From assembly GCA_002633005.1 (NCBI GenBank), contig NMRA01000434.1, positions 281,464 through 345,463 of the forward strand: 64,000 bases of DNA. Direction: 5' to 3'. Every line of letters starts with the position of its first letter. Position 1 is the stretch's first letter. The translations under genes and the position numbers were made by a program. This DNA is from Phoronis australis. Lineage: Eukaryota > Phoronida > Phoronidae. Below are positions 36,601 through 51,600 of this stretch, piece after piece. The notes beneath the pieces are model-generated. The model saw only the letters and a program-made list of their open reading frames with translations, was not told where the DNA came from and made no database searches.

Positions 36601-39600
36601 ATTTGCACAACACTACTTTAAACATTGACCATCAACAATGAAGAAGCACGTAATCAAATCATAACAAAATGCCAGTAAAAAAACCTGTTAACCTGTGATT
36701 AATCATGGTCACAACCAAAACTCTTCATAAGGATCATAGGACATAAAGTAGAGGTCATAACCGCAGTAGAGTCAGCAAATGGTTCACACAATTTTCACGT
36801 TCTAACTCGTAGAACAGTAAACATCACTCGGCCAATATCACAGTACCTACCAGTAATTTCTTCATTTCCATTGCCCTCTCCTCCACTGCCTGCTGTAGCT
36901 CAGCTATCCTCTCTATGTCCTCAGGACGCGACTCACGGTTGCGGTACCTGTCCTCAGCCTCTTCCAACCTGAAGGAAATAATGCATATGCCACATTTTGA
37001 AGAAAATGTTTAATACCACACTCGTATGGGTTTATGCCCAGGGTGTTGACAGTAAGCTTAGCATGGGTGTTTTGCAAAGTCAGGGTGGGAGTTTACACAT
37101 AAACTTAATTCCTGTAAATGCATCATACTCATGCAAGTCACTTATTATATACAGTACAACATCAAATAATCGGACAAAATACAATTTTCCAGCCATGACA
37201 GCAAATTCTGTTAACACTAAAAAGTAGCGATAATAACGAGGTTGGAAATTTTAGTTAAAGAATGGCTTGGCCACTTTACTAACTTTCCAGTTAATTCCCC
37301 TTCACTCTTCGTCACGAGAGAGAAGACTACTTAGACAATGAATTTGGCTTCTGCCCCACCGCCATAACGGGATTTTGGGTCATTTTGTCCAACTACTTTT
37401 GGCTTGTACTATAGTGCAAAGTGCACCCGAAACTGTAGACGTTCATTTCTCTATGGTAAGCATGTTTTGAACAATTTGGGTTCACACGAGACGGGCGTTC
37501 ACAAACACACAGAACCTTTCAAGGGAGTATCTATGTATAAATTGAGACTGGGCGGTAAACCGATCGTGGGCATTTAAAAGCGAAAATTTAGCATCGTAAC
37601 CAAGACAATTACAGTATATATCAGGCATAACTAAAACATTGTTTCTCTCTGCTTGTCGGCCTGCAAAATATGTGTGCAATTCAAAATATTTTATTTGCAT
37701 TCTGAGAAACCTTTTTTCAATTTTTAAATGAAAATGCTGTTGCAATAGAAAATAATGTAGCCTGCCAATGAATAGTTGCAAGTGTAAACAATTGCCCGCA
37801 TGGGTACCTGAATGAAAACTATATCTAAAACCTGCAAAACTTTTGACAATGTGACTGCACAAGTCTATTCCAATGTACGGGTCAAAATCATGTCATAATA
37901 GTGCCAAACACGTCATCATTAAACATCAATCCCCAAATCCACGTGTGTCAACTAATTCAGACTGTCCACAAATTAAGCAGCTTTTTCACCAATTAAACAG
38001 GATTGCTCACATCACAACTGAACAGTGCCCTCCGATATATTGATAACAGGACTTGTAGAGCTTTCCTGAACAAATTCAGCACAGACACTTTTTGGGGCTG
38101 TTTTTCTAAGCTATAGTTGACCTACATGAACTGAAGTGCAGATATCTTGTCCTTGAGCAGTTCCTGTGCCCTGTTAAACTCTTCCAACATCTGCTGTGTC
38201 TCTGACAGATGGTCGTGGTTCAAGTGATCCACCTCGGCCCTATGTTGGTGAGCCAGCTGTTCCTCTTGCTTTCTGTAATGATCACCAGAGGGCAGTAATG
38301 TATCAACAGGTTAATTCCAAACGTAGATAAACAGGCTATAAGAGTAGGTCACAACTCACTGAATTTATGGAGAAATTTATCAAATCTTGTCACGGTAGGC
38401 TATCAATTACTAAGTTTCTCTGCGCCAACTTGTTATAAGATCTAATGTCTTCACAGAACTAGTCAACATCTATCTGTTGCTTTCCACCCATGCAACTCAA
38501 CTTATTAAGCAAAGGTTCAAGCACTGACTGACAGTCAGACATGACTAGGAACATGAGTAAGAAACAACTTGAGTCTAGTGGTATAGTACATAGAAGAATT
38601 TGACAGATGGCAGGTGCACAGCAACTATAAACACAATGCAGACATATGAAAAGTGAAGGGATTTTGTGTGAGCAATTTTAACACATTCGAGGTTCAGACT
38701 AATCTTCAGTCCAGCCATAACAAATAACAAACAACAAACATAACACTGGCCAACACATCATTTCTCCCTCACTCCAATCTTCATATCCCATAATTCCTCA
38801 CCCCCTACTCACCTCAACGCCTGCGTTGCCTCACTCCGCACCTTCAGTATCTCCCTTCCCTTCTCCATCACCTCCTTGGCAGTTGCCTCCAGTTCTTTCT
38901 CCTTTTTCTTCACCTCTTCATCCAGGTTGCTGATGTGACGTTCGCGTCGTCCTATCTCTTCTTTCATTTCACTAATCTTCATCTCGTGATCTTTCTCCTA
39001 CATTCAATCAGTACACCAACCCCAATTAGCTGTAATGACTACAGCAGTGTTTACTAATTAAAATCAAATGCAAATGGTGCAGCCAATTGGCACATCTATT
39101 GATCCTGGGAGATGACTTCATAAGAATTAACATTAGCAGTATTCACCACTAGTCTGCTAAAATGCCAAAGAATAAAGTCATTAGAAATCTGCCAATGCCC
39201 ACTTACCTGTTCAAAGATTTAGGAAATGTCACTGATCAGATAAAAACACTAATAATAATAGTGATTCCAGTATTTAGAACACTCAAAATTCAAATACGTC
39301 CATGTTTGATACTGGCAGAAAATTTTTGTTGATTAATCACTTTGTCCAACAAACTTAGCTTGAGGTCGGACTTGTAAATTGATAATTTGTGAGGCAAACT
39401 CGCAGTTCGTGAATTGAGGAGTCAAGTTCTCTATAAAGTTTGGCCATCTTTTCTTCCTCGTGAACTTTAAAACCAATCTCAAAGATGAAACCACACAGTG
39501 TAGAGTTGAAGACACTCTTTATGTGAAAGAGCCCCACCTTGTGTCTACTGATCTCCATAGCCCGATCCAGCTCCATCCTAGCTGCAGCCATTTGTGTGGT

Positions 39601-42600
39601 GTGCGCCCTCTTGTGTTGGTCTAACTCCTGTTCATGTTGGCTTGATAGGTCCAATTTCAGCTTCTCTGGAAATACACATTATCGAAACACTTTAATTCAT
39701 TGAATGAACATACATTTTCATGTAGGGCCAATACACTGAAGGTCTCTACAAACCAAACTTTAAGTACGATATCATGTCAAAATTTAATATAATAGCTTTC
39801 CTATTTTGGTCTGTGTATGTAAATAGATGCCCAAGAATCCTTAACAATAAGCCTTCTACTTTAGGATTCACAGCATCTTAAATAAAACTAACCTACCACA
39901 GTCTACTCAAACAACATTCTCGTTGTACTAACCTATTACTTCCATGTGTTTCTTTTCCAAGCTCGTAACTTCTTTCTCCTTCACCATCTCAGCCTGTTCT
40001 CGTATACTGTCCACTGTCAGTCGGTGTGCTGTCATTTGCGCTTGCATGTCCTCTAGATGTCGCTGCCGCAGGGTCTGTTCACTCTCCTGCATTTGTGGAA
40101 TAACAACAAAACAGTATGAGCAGATGACTTCACCAGCTATGCTACAAACTAAGATCAATTGACATGATAAAAGTGGCCTTCAACCTGCATTCCGTTCAGG
40201 AACAAAACTTTAAACCACTCACTGCAACAAAATTCATCTCAACTAATTGTCTTGTTCTGTACTCAGGTGCAAAGAGATTTCTGGGTTTGCATTAAACAGT
40301 TCCTGATTTTCTTAGACCTTGTTTGGCACATAAAATAACACGCCATGACAAGTCAACTTTCTGAGCCTGATCTCTAACAATAATGAGCTTAGTGATACGT
40401 GGTTTAAATAAAAGTATTTTTGTAATGGAAGGCAAATTTATAGCCACTTTATATAGAATGTATGGTAATTTGAAAGCGATTTACTTAGAAAATAATGTCC
40501 AAGTTATCAACAGCTTTGCCTTACCATCTTTTCCTTATCCTTCACTTCCTCCAGTTTAGATAGTTTCTCTGCTTGACTCCTCTCCATCGATGCAATTTTC
40601 TCCGCATACTCATCTGCCGATTCTAGCATCTTTTCTAGTAGACGTTTGTTCTCTGCTTCAAGCTCACGACGCAGGTGATCCAAATCTTCAGATGCCTTTG
40701 AGTTCTGACTGTTCATCATGTTCTTCAGAGCAGATATCTACAACATCAGGAATGAGAATACCATGAACTTTACAGGAAACTACCACTAATCTGACAAAAG
40801 ATTTAGGGGAAGGTCTGGCAAGCATCGTTTCAGAATCACAACTAGCTGCTTTCCACTTGGAATTTGAACATTCATGGCCATATCACAACCGGATGGAAAA
40901 TTTCATCCCCACTCCTCCACCCACCATCCTTCAGTATTATCAGTTTTTATTACTAGCCTTCCTTTAGCCCCACCTTTCTACTTGGTCTTTTATTATCCCC
41001 ACCCACCTCCTACATCAGCTCTATATCCTCAATCCTCCAGTTGCAATCCTTCAGTACCATCAGTTTTCATTTCTAGCCTTCCTTTAGCCCCACCTTACTA
41101 CTTGTCTCCAATTAGCTCCGCCTACCTGCTGCATGAGCTCTACCTCCACACACCTCTAGCTGCTATCCTTCAGTACCATCAGTTTTTACTAGCCTTCCTT
41201 TAGCCCCACCCTTCTACTTGTCTCCAATTAGCTCCACCCACCTGCTGCATGAGCTCTACCTCCACACACCTCTAGCTGCTATCCTTCAGTACCATCAGTT
41301 TTTACTAGCCTTCCTTTAGCTCCGCCTACCTACTGCATCAGATCAAGCTCCCTAGGTTTCCAATTCTCCCTTTCTAACATCATTTATTACTACCAGTTTA
41401 ACCCACTAACCACATCGGTTCCGCCTCCATTTGCCACTGTCCCTTCACAGTCAAAATTAGTGCCAGTCTGTTAATAGCCCCACCCACCTGCTTCATCAGC
41501 TCGGCCTCCTTAATCTTCCATCCATCCCTCACTGAAGTCAATTCATCCTCTTTCAGTCTCGTCAGCTGCTCCATTGCTGCCCTGCGGTCCTCATCCTTCT
41601 GAGCCGTCACATCACGTCGTAGCTTCTCACACTCCCGTCTCAGCGTCTCAGTCCACTTGGCATCCAAGTCTTGACCAAGCTGATCAAGCTTTGACTTGAG
41701 CTCGACACGCGATTCTTCCATTTTCTCATTGTGCAGCTTCAACTGTTTGTCTAATTCAGTCTAGAAAAGTTAAATGTGTAAAACACTGTTGACTGGTATG
41801 TTCAGTTTTTGTCAAAATCTCAATGTTTTATTGCGATCGCGTTTGGTTTCCTTCAAAATCTAACTTGTCCATGGTAACTTGTATTGGTGTCAAAGCTACT
41901 CTTTCCTTTTTTACAACACTTAACAACATATAATGCATGAGTCATGTCAACCACAACATATCACTAAAACAGGAATATGTCACAAAGTGCATTCCTGCAT
42001 GTATTTATGGTTTCTACTAAAGGGAAGTCAGGTGTACCGTTAGAAGCTAGAAAAGTACAACTTTTCTACTAAATATTTGCTTACTTCCGCATCGTGCTGA
42101 AACAGGGTTATTTGAGGATAAATTTTGACTACACTGGTTTGCACTGAAGTTTATGTAGTGCCAGTGTCTTAACAATGGCAGAAAGACAAACTGACTGTGT
42201 CAGACCAAAATGACAAAATAATGCATCTCCTCTGATGCACAGGTCAAGTTCACTCTTTCTTTGTGGCAAGCATACCACACAGAAACAGAAACAACTACAT
42301 GTAGTTTGTGAAGTGTTTCACAAACTTTGAAACCTGAAAAAACTTGAAATCAACGCGTTGCTACTGAAGGCAGGTTAACTTCCAAACTTGAGAGAACTCA
42401 AAATTCAGGCAGTGGCAAGCATGGAAATGTGCATTCCTGCATGTATTTATGGTTTCTACTAAAGGGAAGTCAGGTGTACCGTTAGAAGTCAAGTGTTGGT
42501 ATTAAGATAACGTAATGGTAGAGTCGCTCACACAAATGCTATCACCATTTTTAAGTACAAGTAGAATAAGACTGTACATGAGCCAAAAGAACCATCAAAG

Positions 42601-45600
42601 TGTGGGTATTTTTCCACCTGAATATGGCACGAATATGATGAAACTTAATGTTCATCAAGGGTAAACAATTTTAACATTTTCTGGGAGCTAAAATCTCAGG
42701 TTAGAAGCATTCACAAAGACAAAAACACTTTTAAACAAGTTTTCATCATATAAACTGGGGGTGGGTAATAAACCATGCAGGGCAGGTGTTAAAGTGGAAC
42801 TTGCACACTAATTCTTTATCACTGTGATTGCTTGGTCAAATTAATTAGAAACACAACATATAGCGATGATGTGAATGTGCAGAAGGTTGAAAATTGACAA
42901 ATTTTGTTAAGAGCGAGAGTCTGTCCAAAATGATATGCCGTGAATCACTCAACTGCGTACAGTAAGTATCGTGATGTGGTGCTGGTGAATAACACTGAAT
43001 GATGCGGGTTATGTGAGTCACCAAAGTACGTCATTAATACAAAGGTCACCTATTTGCAGAATTTTTTCCTTCACATTTACAAGTTGTCAATAAATACAAC
43101 TGCACTTTGTTTAGGTAGATGATGTTCAAATAGCATTGTCCTTTGGTTTCTGCTATACATTAGCATAGTTAGGCGCGTGCAAATACCTCTTTAAACCAAA
43201 CATAGGCACCAACACAGAAGAGAACGGTACTAAAAAACACTGAAAACATAAAAACACCAACTTAACCGATCGAGAAAAGTATTACTTCTTGTATAATTAT
43301 TAAGATGAAATAAAAAATTATCTAGTTAATCTAGAAAAGTGCACACCTCCCTGTCAAAGTTTGTTTTGTTTTGACTATAAAACGCAACAAACCAATGTGT
43401 TTGTAGTAGTGAGAGCGCTATTACAGCATCTTAACACATTAAAATATGTAATTCTACTTGTCCGTCATATTGAAGATCGTCGACTATTGTACGACGCTGT
43501 CCTCATAAATTTCATATTTACCCTGCTAAGAATCTGACTCATTTAGCAATTTATTGTATGCCACTGCATCACACTGTTAAACAAGGTTTACTGGCACCAG
43601 TTTCTCAAAGAGACTATTGGCTTTTGTCTTTTGACTTCAACCAAAAGGCAGAAATCTGATTACAAATAGCTAAAAGTTGATTTTTCTGTCTTTTGGGTTT
43701 CTCGAAAGATTTTGTGTTCTGTCTAGTTCAGCAAACTATGGATTTCATTTTTTTGGCTTGGAGACGTAGACAGATTTTCTTGAGTTTCAGTTTTAGCATG
43801 ACTTTCATAAAACAGGCAAGCCATAAATTGATTTTCAGCCGAAAGTCAGACAAAACTCAAACTTTTTGAGAAACCGAGCCCTGGTAATGTCACACAAAAA
43901 TTTCACATTTTTTCTTTTTTCAGATTCCACATAAATAAAACACGGAACTGAGAATGCTTTATAATATAAGGGAACAGCAAAATTACATGGTATGAGCTTT
44001 TTGAACACTTTATGTATGTGGTAGAAACAGTTTTAGGCCAGGATAAAGGATTCGCCTAGTCCAGGTAAAGGCCTCTTCATATAATAGACAACTTCTCTAA
44101 CCACGTCGCTGCATGTGCTTATTTAATTTATCTTCTACAGCTCAATGAAAAGTGTATTATGCATTGGGTAAAGTTTATTTCAAGGCCGGGTATCACTCCT
44201 TTCTATTTCTGTCAGTATCCCAAGCCAGAAGCGCGAGTTCATTCGTACTAAGCCACGCAGGCCGCGCAAAGTTCTAATTTCACACCAATTCAATCTCATT
44301 ACTGAAAGCACTCTTTATGTACATTTGCTTCCTCAATTATTCATTTAAATTAATTGGCTTTGCTATGCCATGATTTATGAAAAGCAGTCAAATCTTCCAT
44401 TCTTAAGCTGTTTGGGGACAGGTTGATGTGCACCAGCCTAGCTATGCCTGTCTAGATTAGTGTTGCGCTGTATACCAATCACGACATTTGGTAAATGCTG
44501 AAATTTGAACTTACTAAGGTTTGTGGCAAGGACAACATTATAATAAGACGACACAACTAAACTTGCCGACTCATCTGACTGGCTACTGAAACAAAATTTA
44601 TGTCAAATGCTTTCATTAGCTCGTTGCAAATATTACGTATGTATGACAGGCTCACTTTTGATTGGCTAATTTTGAGGAAACTGGTAACTTTTAAAAAATT
44701 CAAACAGTATGACGTCATCATCCTCATGTTTGATTGTCTAATTTTGAGGAAACTGGCAAGGTTCTAAAAAATACAAAAAGAGGAAAATGAACATGAGTCT
44801 GTATGTTAACCCAGTATTTTGTTCATTTCATCTGTGTATCAAAATACCGGTAAGATGTGTTTTAGACTGAAACAGTATTGAAATGAATGTGCAATGGTGT
44901 CTGCACCAGAAATTCCTGGCGTCGTGGTGATGACATTTGTGCTATCCTGAGGGCGCTACAAAGTTACCTAACATTTCCTTAGTTTTAATTCTTACAATTG
45001 AGTCCAAGGTGACGCACCTAAAGTTTTTTAGCTTGGTAGTGTCGAATGACACAGAAACAAAGCCTCTGGCAAACACAGGTGCTGTGTTCATGATAACAAC
45101 ACTGACATCACCACCATCTGTTGGACAAGACGCTGAAAAAATCAAGTTGCTAACAATCAAAGTTTACATTTTCAAATTTGACTAACTTTAGAACATCCTA
45201 TTTGAGAAGTAGCTGTTAATATTTATATAAAACTTTCAGATACTATGCTTTACGCACTGGTTCCAAAAATGCAGTTAGGGGTTGTGTTTTAAAATTATCT
45301 ATTTTTAAATGAGGGGTTATCGTAAAAAGGTAGTTAATGATATTCGTAACAAGTCAAGTTACATACAAGGAAACAAACTGTTAATTCAGAAAATTGCAAT
45401 ATTACTTATGAAATTTAAGCTTGAAAATTTATATCAAATGAAATTCAGCCATGTCATTGATACTGTTGTTTCGCTAATGATGTACCCTTCTGTTTCATTA
45501 AATTTACTAATTTAAAAAGACACGGACATGTGACCCAATGGTAAATTGGTAAGAAGCCAAATCTCAAATTGTACAGGTTTTATGTGTTCAGAAACAATGT

Positions 45601-48600
45601 ACTTTTACTTAGTAAAAATCAATAGTTTTGTAGATAATTCGCTAAACACACAGACTTGTCTATAAGATCATTCATGAAACTAAGTTATTGAAAAAGTTAG
45701 ACTGCACTGAAAGAAATTGTGCGATAAGTCTTCATACAATTAGTACACAATAATGGTAGATAAGAGAAATTTTATTTTGCCAAAGCTTTCTACAAAAATA
45801 AAAACTAAGAAATGTTGATCTTTTACTAGCTTGGTATATACTGTGTAGATGTCAGTAAACAACATTTGGAAAAGCTAATCAGACTATAAAGATGGGAAAA
45901 AATAAAATTTTTGGAATTATTTTTGTGTTAAGTGGAAAATTTTCTTAGTACTTCGTAGTCCATCGGTGAGCATAATGTCTTTTACTGAAGAATCCAAGCC
46001 GGGTGGACCACACGCAAGGCTGGACGCAGGACCTGAGTATCAACAGAAATTCTAATTCCTTCTACTTCTAAGCTAAATCTTGGAGACAAAATTCAGTGTA
46101 GAGAAATTTACCAAACTTGGGATGGCATAACTGTAAGTGGAGAATAACCTCAAAGCCGTGCAGAGAGGTCTAGCTGTTGGTAATCTTTACTACTCAGGGA
46201 CTAAACTTGAAGGGAGGTATCGTGGGTGTAACAATGGCGCAGTAAGGATTGATTTACTCTACCAGCACACCCACATAGGACAGTCAAAATTATCAAGTGC
46301 ATCAATGTTTCCATATTTAAATAGACGCATCAAACTCAGCGCTTGATGCTTAGGTTAACGCCAAGTCGCATTTGGGGACCTGTCAAAACTGAAAATCGCA
46401 GGTCACCAAGTAAAATTCAAGTAAAATGTAACGTTTCCGATATGGCATAAAAATCGCCAACAAAAGAAAGGTCATGCATGTCCCTTGTCAAAATCTTAAG
46501 CGTAATTCTCCAGTTTATCCCCATAAATGTACATTCATTCTTTCACTTACTCCATTCCTCTCGCTAACCAACCAACATTGGACACAGACGATCCATCTCA
46601 TACAGTGATGGCGCGTATTTCACCGATCTTGACCTATTTTTGCCAACCATTTCCCACTTACATCAGTTTACTTCCACTTGTGATTTAAGCGTGAGGGCAA
46701 ATGCGCTGATATCATCAAATAAACGGAACGATTATGAATCAAAGGTAATAAATTTCGGAAAACTGTTAGTAATCCAATAGTTTGGAAGTCAACACGAACT
46801 TTGAAACAAATTTAGGGGAAATTATAGTCTGACTTTGATACTTGCGTTGGCGATCTACAGGCGCTGTCACTATTACTTAGTTCACTAACAGTCCAGTTGC
46901 AATTATAACTTGTTAATTATTAATTGCCCATACAGCATAAGTAGATAACAGTTTATTCAAATCAGAAATAGCGCGTCCAGTTTACAACCCCCCGAAGCAC
47001 CTTTGTCATTATCATTATCATTATTATTATTAATGTAATATTTACAATGAGGGTAGCCCCATCAGTTCACACTGCTTTCCATGGGGACCCTCAATAAAGC
47101 CATACAGAAAGACTAGCTAACAGAATTACAAAATGAAAGACAATATTTAAATAATCAGCAAAGAATAAGTTATGTGTTGTTAAATTACAGGGTAAATGTT
47201 GTTACCCCATGTCTAAACACTTGTTAGTCTGAGTATCATTGCAAGATTTACTTTTTCTTGAATGTTTATTACAAAAAATATAATACAGTTTCGATTTGGC
47301 CAGCTTGCATTTTGAAATTGCCATTGGCGACCCGAGCTCGAGGCTTATTTGCTAACTGCCAGCACTCAGTAGTGTTAGCATTACAATCGGCAGCGTTGCA
47401 AGATACACTTACTGGACGTCCGCAACACTATACATTTTGACGACCTCAAATTCGTTAAGTCATGTGACTTCCAAACTGGAGCATGATTGGCTGTGTGATT
47501 GAAGTTTGCATATATGCAGATAACATTTGCCTCTGAGCACAAATCGGGGGCTGCAAAACTTCTGGCACCAAACGTGAACTATTTTCAACAAATACAAAAC
47601 ACCCCAACCAGTAAAATGAGATGCGTACCCCGGCAATTGTCTTAAGCTTTTGGGTTATCAACAACGCACACACCCCCAAAGAAAAACAAAATCAGGATGT
47701 GTGTGAAAGAGGAAGAAATACAACATTATACTACCAGTACTAAAAGGAAACAGACCAGACTTAATTATATCTAAGGCCAAACTTTCAGGTCTAGTTGAAA
47801 AGGAAAGTCATCATTTAAGAGTGCCATATCCGGTAGTATACTTCCTTCATAAAACTGAACAATTTTACTTTACTGAGGTACTAGTACGCAAAAATAGTAC
47901 AAATGTGTCCCTAAGTTTAAATGCAGTGCTTGCAAACAAAAAACAAAGTGCTCCTTTCTCGAGTCGCTCGACCTCGACTAATGTAACCCCCATGCATACT
48001 GAAGGCCAGCGTTATATAATATAATTTGTTGCAACACAATATTAAGCTTATTTAAGCTCCATAAAAATCCATACAATTTCCAAGAAGTCTCAGGACAGGC
48101 AATCATTAGATACTCAACTGTCACAAAATAGCGCAACATTTACAGCCTGACTTTTCATTTGCACTCAAGTGAGTCTCATCACAGAAATGTCCAGCTCTGC
48201 TGAAGGTATTGTAGTGCTCAGTAGCCATCTGCTCAGCTCTACACAGTAGTTGATCAGTTTCTTGATCCCCAATATTAACAATGGCCGTAGCTGTGTTGAC
48301 TTCAGCCAGTCCCCTCTCCTCTAAATTTGCCAGCATCTCCAATGCATCTTCAACACAAGATGGATCCTGATACCTCAAAAGGTAACTTTCCAACTTGGGA
48401 AAGTAAGCCGAATTGCCAGCAACTGACTCCCACAGATCACGTGAGACGTCCTTCCGGAATTCCGACAGAACTTTGTACAAAATGGCAAAGCTCTTTTCTG
48501 TCGGATACGAGTGATCAGTAACAATAACTCCAGCCAACGAATCTCCGTGAACAAATGCATGGCAACAAAAACCGACATGCTTCTTAGACACTCTACATAA

Positions 48601-51600
48601 TGGTGTGGCATTTTTAACCATGTCTACAGAAGCAAAAGCAATTTGTTTCTTCGTTACTGTCTGTTTCGAAAACATGGCAGATGATGAGTGAAAAGCACTC
48701 TTCAGAAAAGAAGGTTCATCTTTGTATTGGTTTGTATAAAATAGTAAAATAGCCAACAATTCCATGATTCAATTCTTCACCAAGTGAAGCCCAAAAGCAA
48801 TGGGAACGGCATCAACAACAATATCAACAACAACCGAATCCAGTAAAATGGATAATTAAGTCACATGAACTAGCAATCACAATTTAGAAAGGGCTGCCAA
48901 GGACATGCAACTTCCTGCCCAACCACGTGCCAACAGCTGATAAACTGTGGGGGAACTGATCAAGTATCGCGATCCCAGTCATGCCATCCATTAAATGGGA
49001 CACTGTCATCATTCCACAATAAAAGTTATAGAGTCCCTGTTTACTCAAAACCTCAAGCAAAGGCATTTTTGACAAACATTGTGCTTTTTAATAACACTAG
49101 TTAGAGCTCCAAATTTCACTGAAATGGCAAACCCTAGGCAGAAAATCAATCCTTGGTAACGAAGATAAACATGATTTTTCTTTAAATTAGTAATACTTTT
49201 TATCTGGATCTTTTTAAATTAAAATTCTCTTTTCCCTAATTTTGCCAACAGAATAAGGAAGTGTGACTTCCTGGTATGCCAATTAAGGGTGTTTACTACA
49301 TACTAAAACATGTTAAGAATACATTATTCTGCTTAACTAATGTTTTCCCATTGCAGTAAATACACATCAGTAGTTTGTTTGCATAATACAAAAATGGAAG
49401 CTTGTAATCAAACTTATATTGACTGCTGGTCAGATTGAAACTATGAGTCACAATTCATCCTGTGAACAGAATTTCCTGGTTTGAAATGGGACAATCCCAT
49501 TTCCTTTTTCCCCTATACAGATGGCAACAACTAATTGTCACATGACACCTGAGACAGCCTGCTATATATACAGTGCAGTAGGCACTTGACCACGCAGTTA
49601 GAGGCCACAGTCAACAACCAATATTTAGCAAGTGCTTTGACAATCTCTGGGGAGAATTTGGGGATCTGGCTGTTCTCACTGTAAAAGAGTGAAACAATGG
49701 CCAACTCTGATACTGACATCGATTGGGCCATGATGTTGAGGACGTCCCATGGTGCACCGTTCGAAGACACGACAATCACACTATCCCCGCTATTTAATCA
49801 AACAACTACTGGGCTCTCGACAATATTTAATGGAGTGAACTCTACCACGTACACCAACCTGACACCTACAATGGCAGCCATTCCATCAAGACCAAGCTTA
49901 TTCGCGACAGCAGCCAATCACATAACAAACGACATTTGTATGCCAATCGTTGTCATCATAGGAATCTTGGGAAATATCTTAAACTTGCTAGTCCTATCCA
50001 GAAAGTCGATGTATTCGTCAACCACCATATTCCTTATTGGATTGGCAGTATCAGACATGCTCCTTATGGTATGCCATGTGCCAGCCTGCCTGTACAGCAT
50101 TACAGCCATCAAGACGAACCCAAGCTACCAACTGTTCTACAGATATTATCACATCTTCAGGTAAGTCTTTTAGAATACGAGAAAGACGTTCAAAATGTTG
50201 AGCTGTAGCATTACGTCTTATTGAATACTGCACCAGGAGTTTATGTCTCAAAAAGTCTATTGGTGTTCATTCAACTTTCCCTTACAAATCAGTCACTGCC
50301 TTAATAGCTTCTAACAAAATGGATGAGCTATTAGGTTAACAGAAAATCTGTCAACAACTCAAAGTCAAAAGACAGAAATTTGCAGTGCGCTCAAATACAG
50401 AGAAGACAAAATGTTTTGAGAAAGGCAAAAAAGTTAACTTTTGGCTATTTGTAGTCACTTTTGGCTACACATTTTACAAAGGGTTCTCATAGTGGTATAG
50501 TGAAGAATTTCCACTTAATCATCAGTTGTCATAATGATCTGTGTGGATAAATAAACTGGGCATCAATAGATATTTATGGTAAGAATATGCCATGATGAAT
50601 CGTGAATTTAGCAGCCTTTTTCTCAAAATGTCTATTGTGGGTTTTTGTAAAATCAGGATAAGGCTACAAGACACAAATTATGTCAACAATTTGAAGGCAA
50701 ACGACAGAAATCCATAGCTTACTCAGGAACAGACTAAAGCCAAAAACAAAAGACAAACGAGACCAACGCGTTGAAATGCACCTACAGCCACACCATGTGC
50801 TTCTACAGATGTTTCTAGTATCATAAAAATGACCATTAGATGGTGCAGAATATGTTAAGCCTGTTCGCATTGAGAAGGAAGCGTAGTCTCTGCCAAATTT
50901 CATGAAAATAAGCAAAGAAATTCCAAAGATACAGAGGCAAATGTAAAAATAAAATTCACATTAAGGGCACTGCTATAGCTCGATTGGTTTGAAACTAATA
51001 GTTATCCATTATCATCTGCCAAATTTTGCAAAGATCCTAGCAAGGGTTAAAAAGATGTAATCGTAGACACAAAAAAGCAAAATTGCCCCTAAGGGAGGCC
51101 AGAGTAGTCAAAAAATCAACGTCAGCCATGATCTTCATATCAGGAATGCACCTGTCTATTTTCATAACGATCCTTTAGGCGGTTTAACAGATAGAAAGGC
51201 AGACGTCAAAAACTTATGCACAATAAATGGTCACCAGGCGGCGCAGAAAACATCAAATCTGTCCGAAAATAGGACGGCGTTGTCATCTCCTTAATAGAAA
51301 CCTATTTCACGTAAATATATTGATTAATTTCGAAGATACAGAGACAAAAATCAAAAAATTTTGCCACTACGTGGCACAGTAATATTCGGATCAGTTAGAC
51401 ACTTGATCATTACCATTTGTCGTTGGCTCCATAGGAACACATCTTTCAAATTTCACAAAGTTCTTTTAAAGGTTTAAGGAGATTCAGTGGCAGAAACTAA
51501 ACCAAATTTTAAAAAACCTTGTCAATATTTAAAAAATCTTGTCAAAGTTTTACTTAAATTTTGTCAACATTTTAAAAATCTTGTCAACACTTTACATCAA

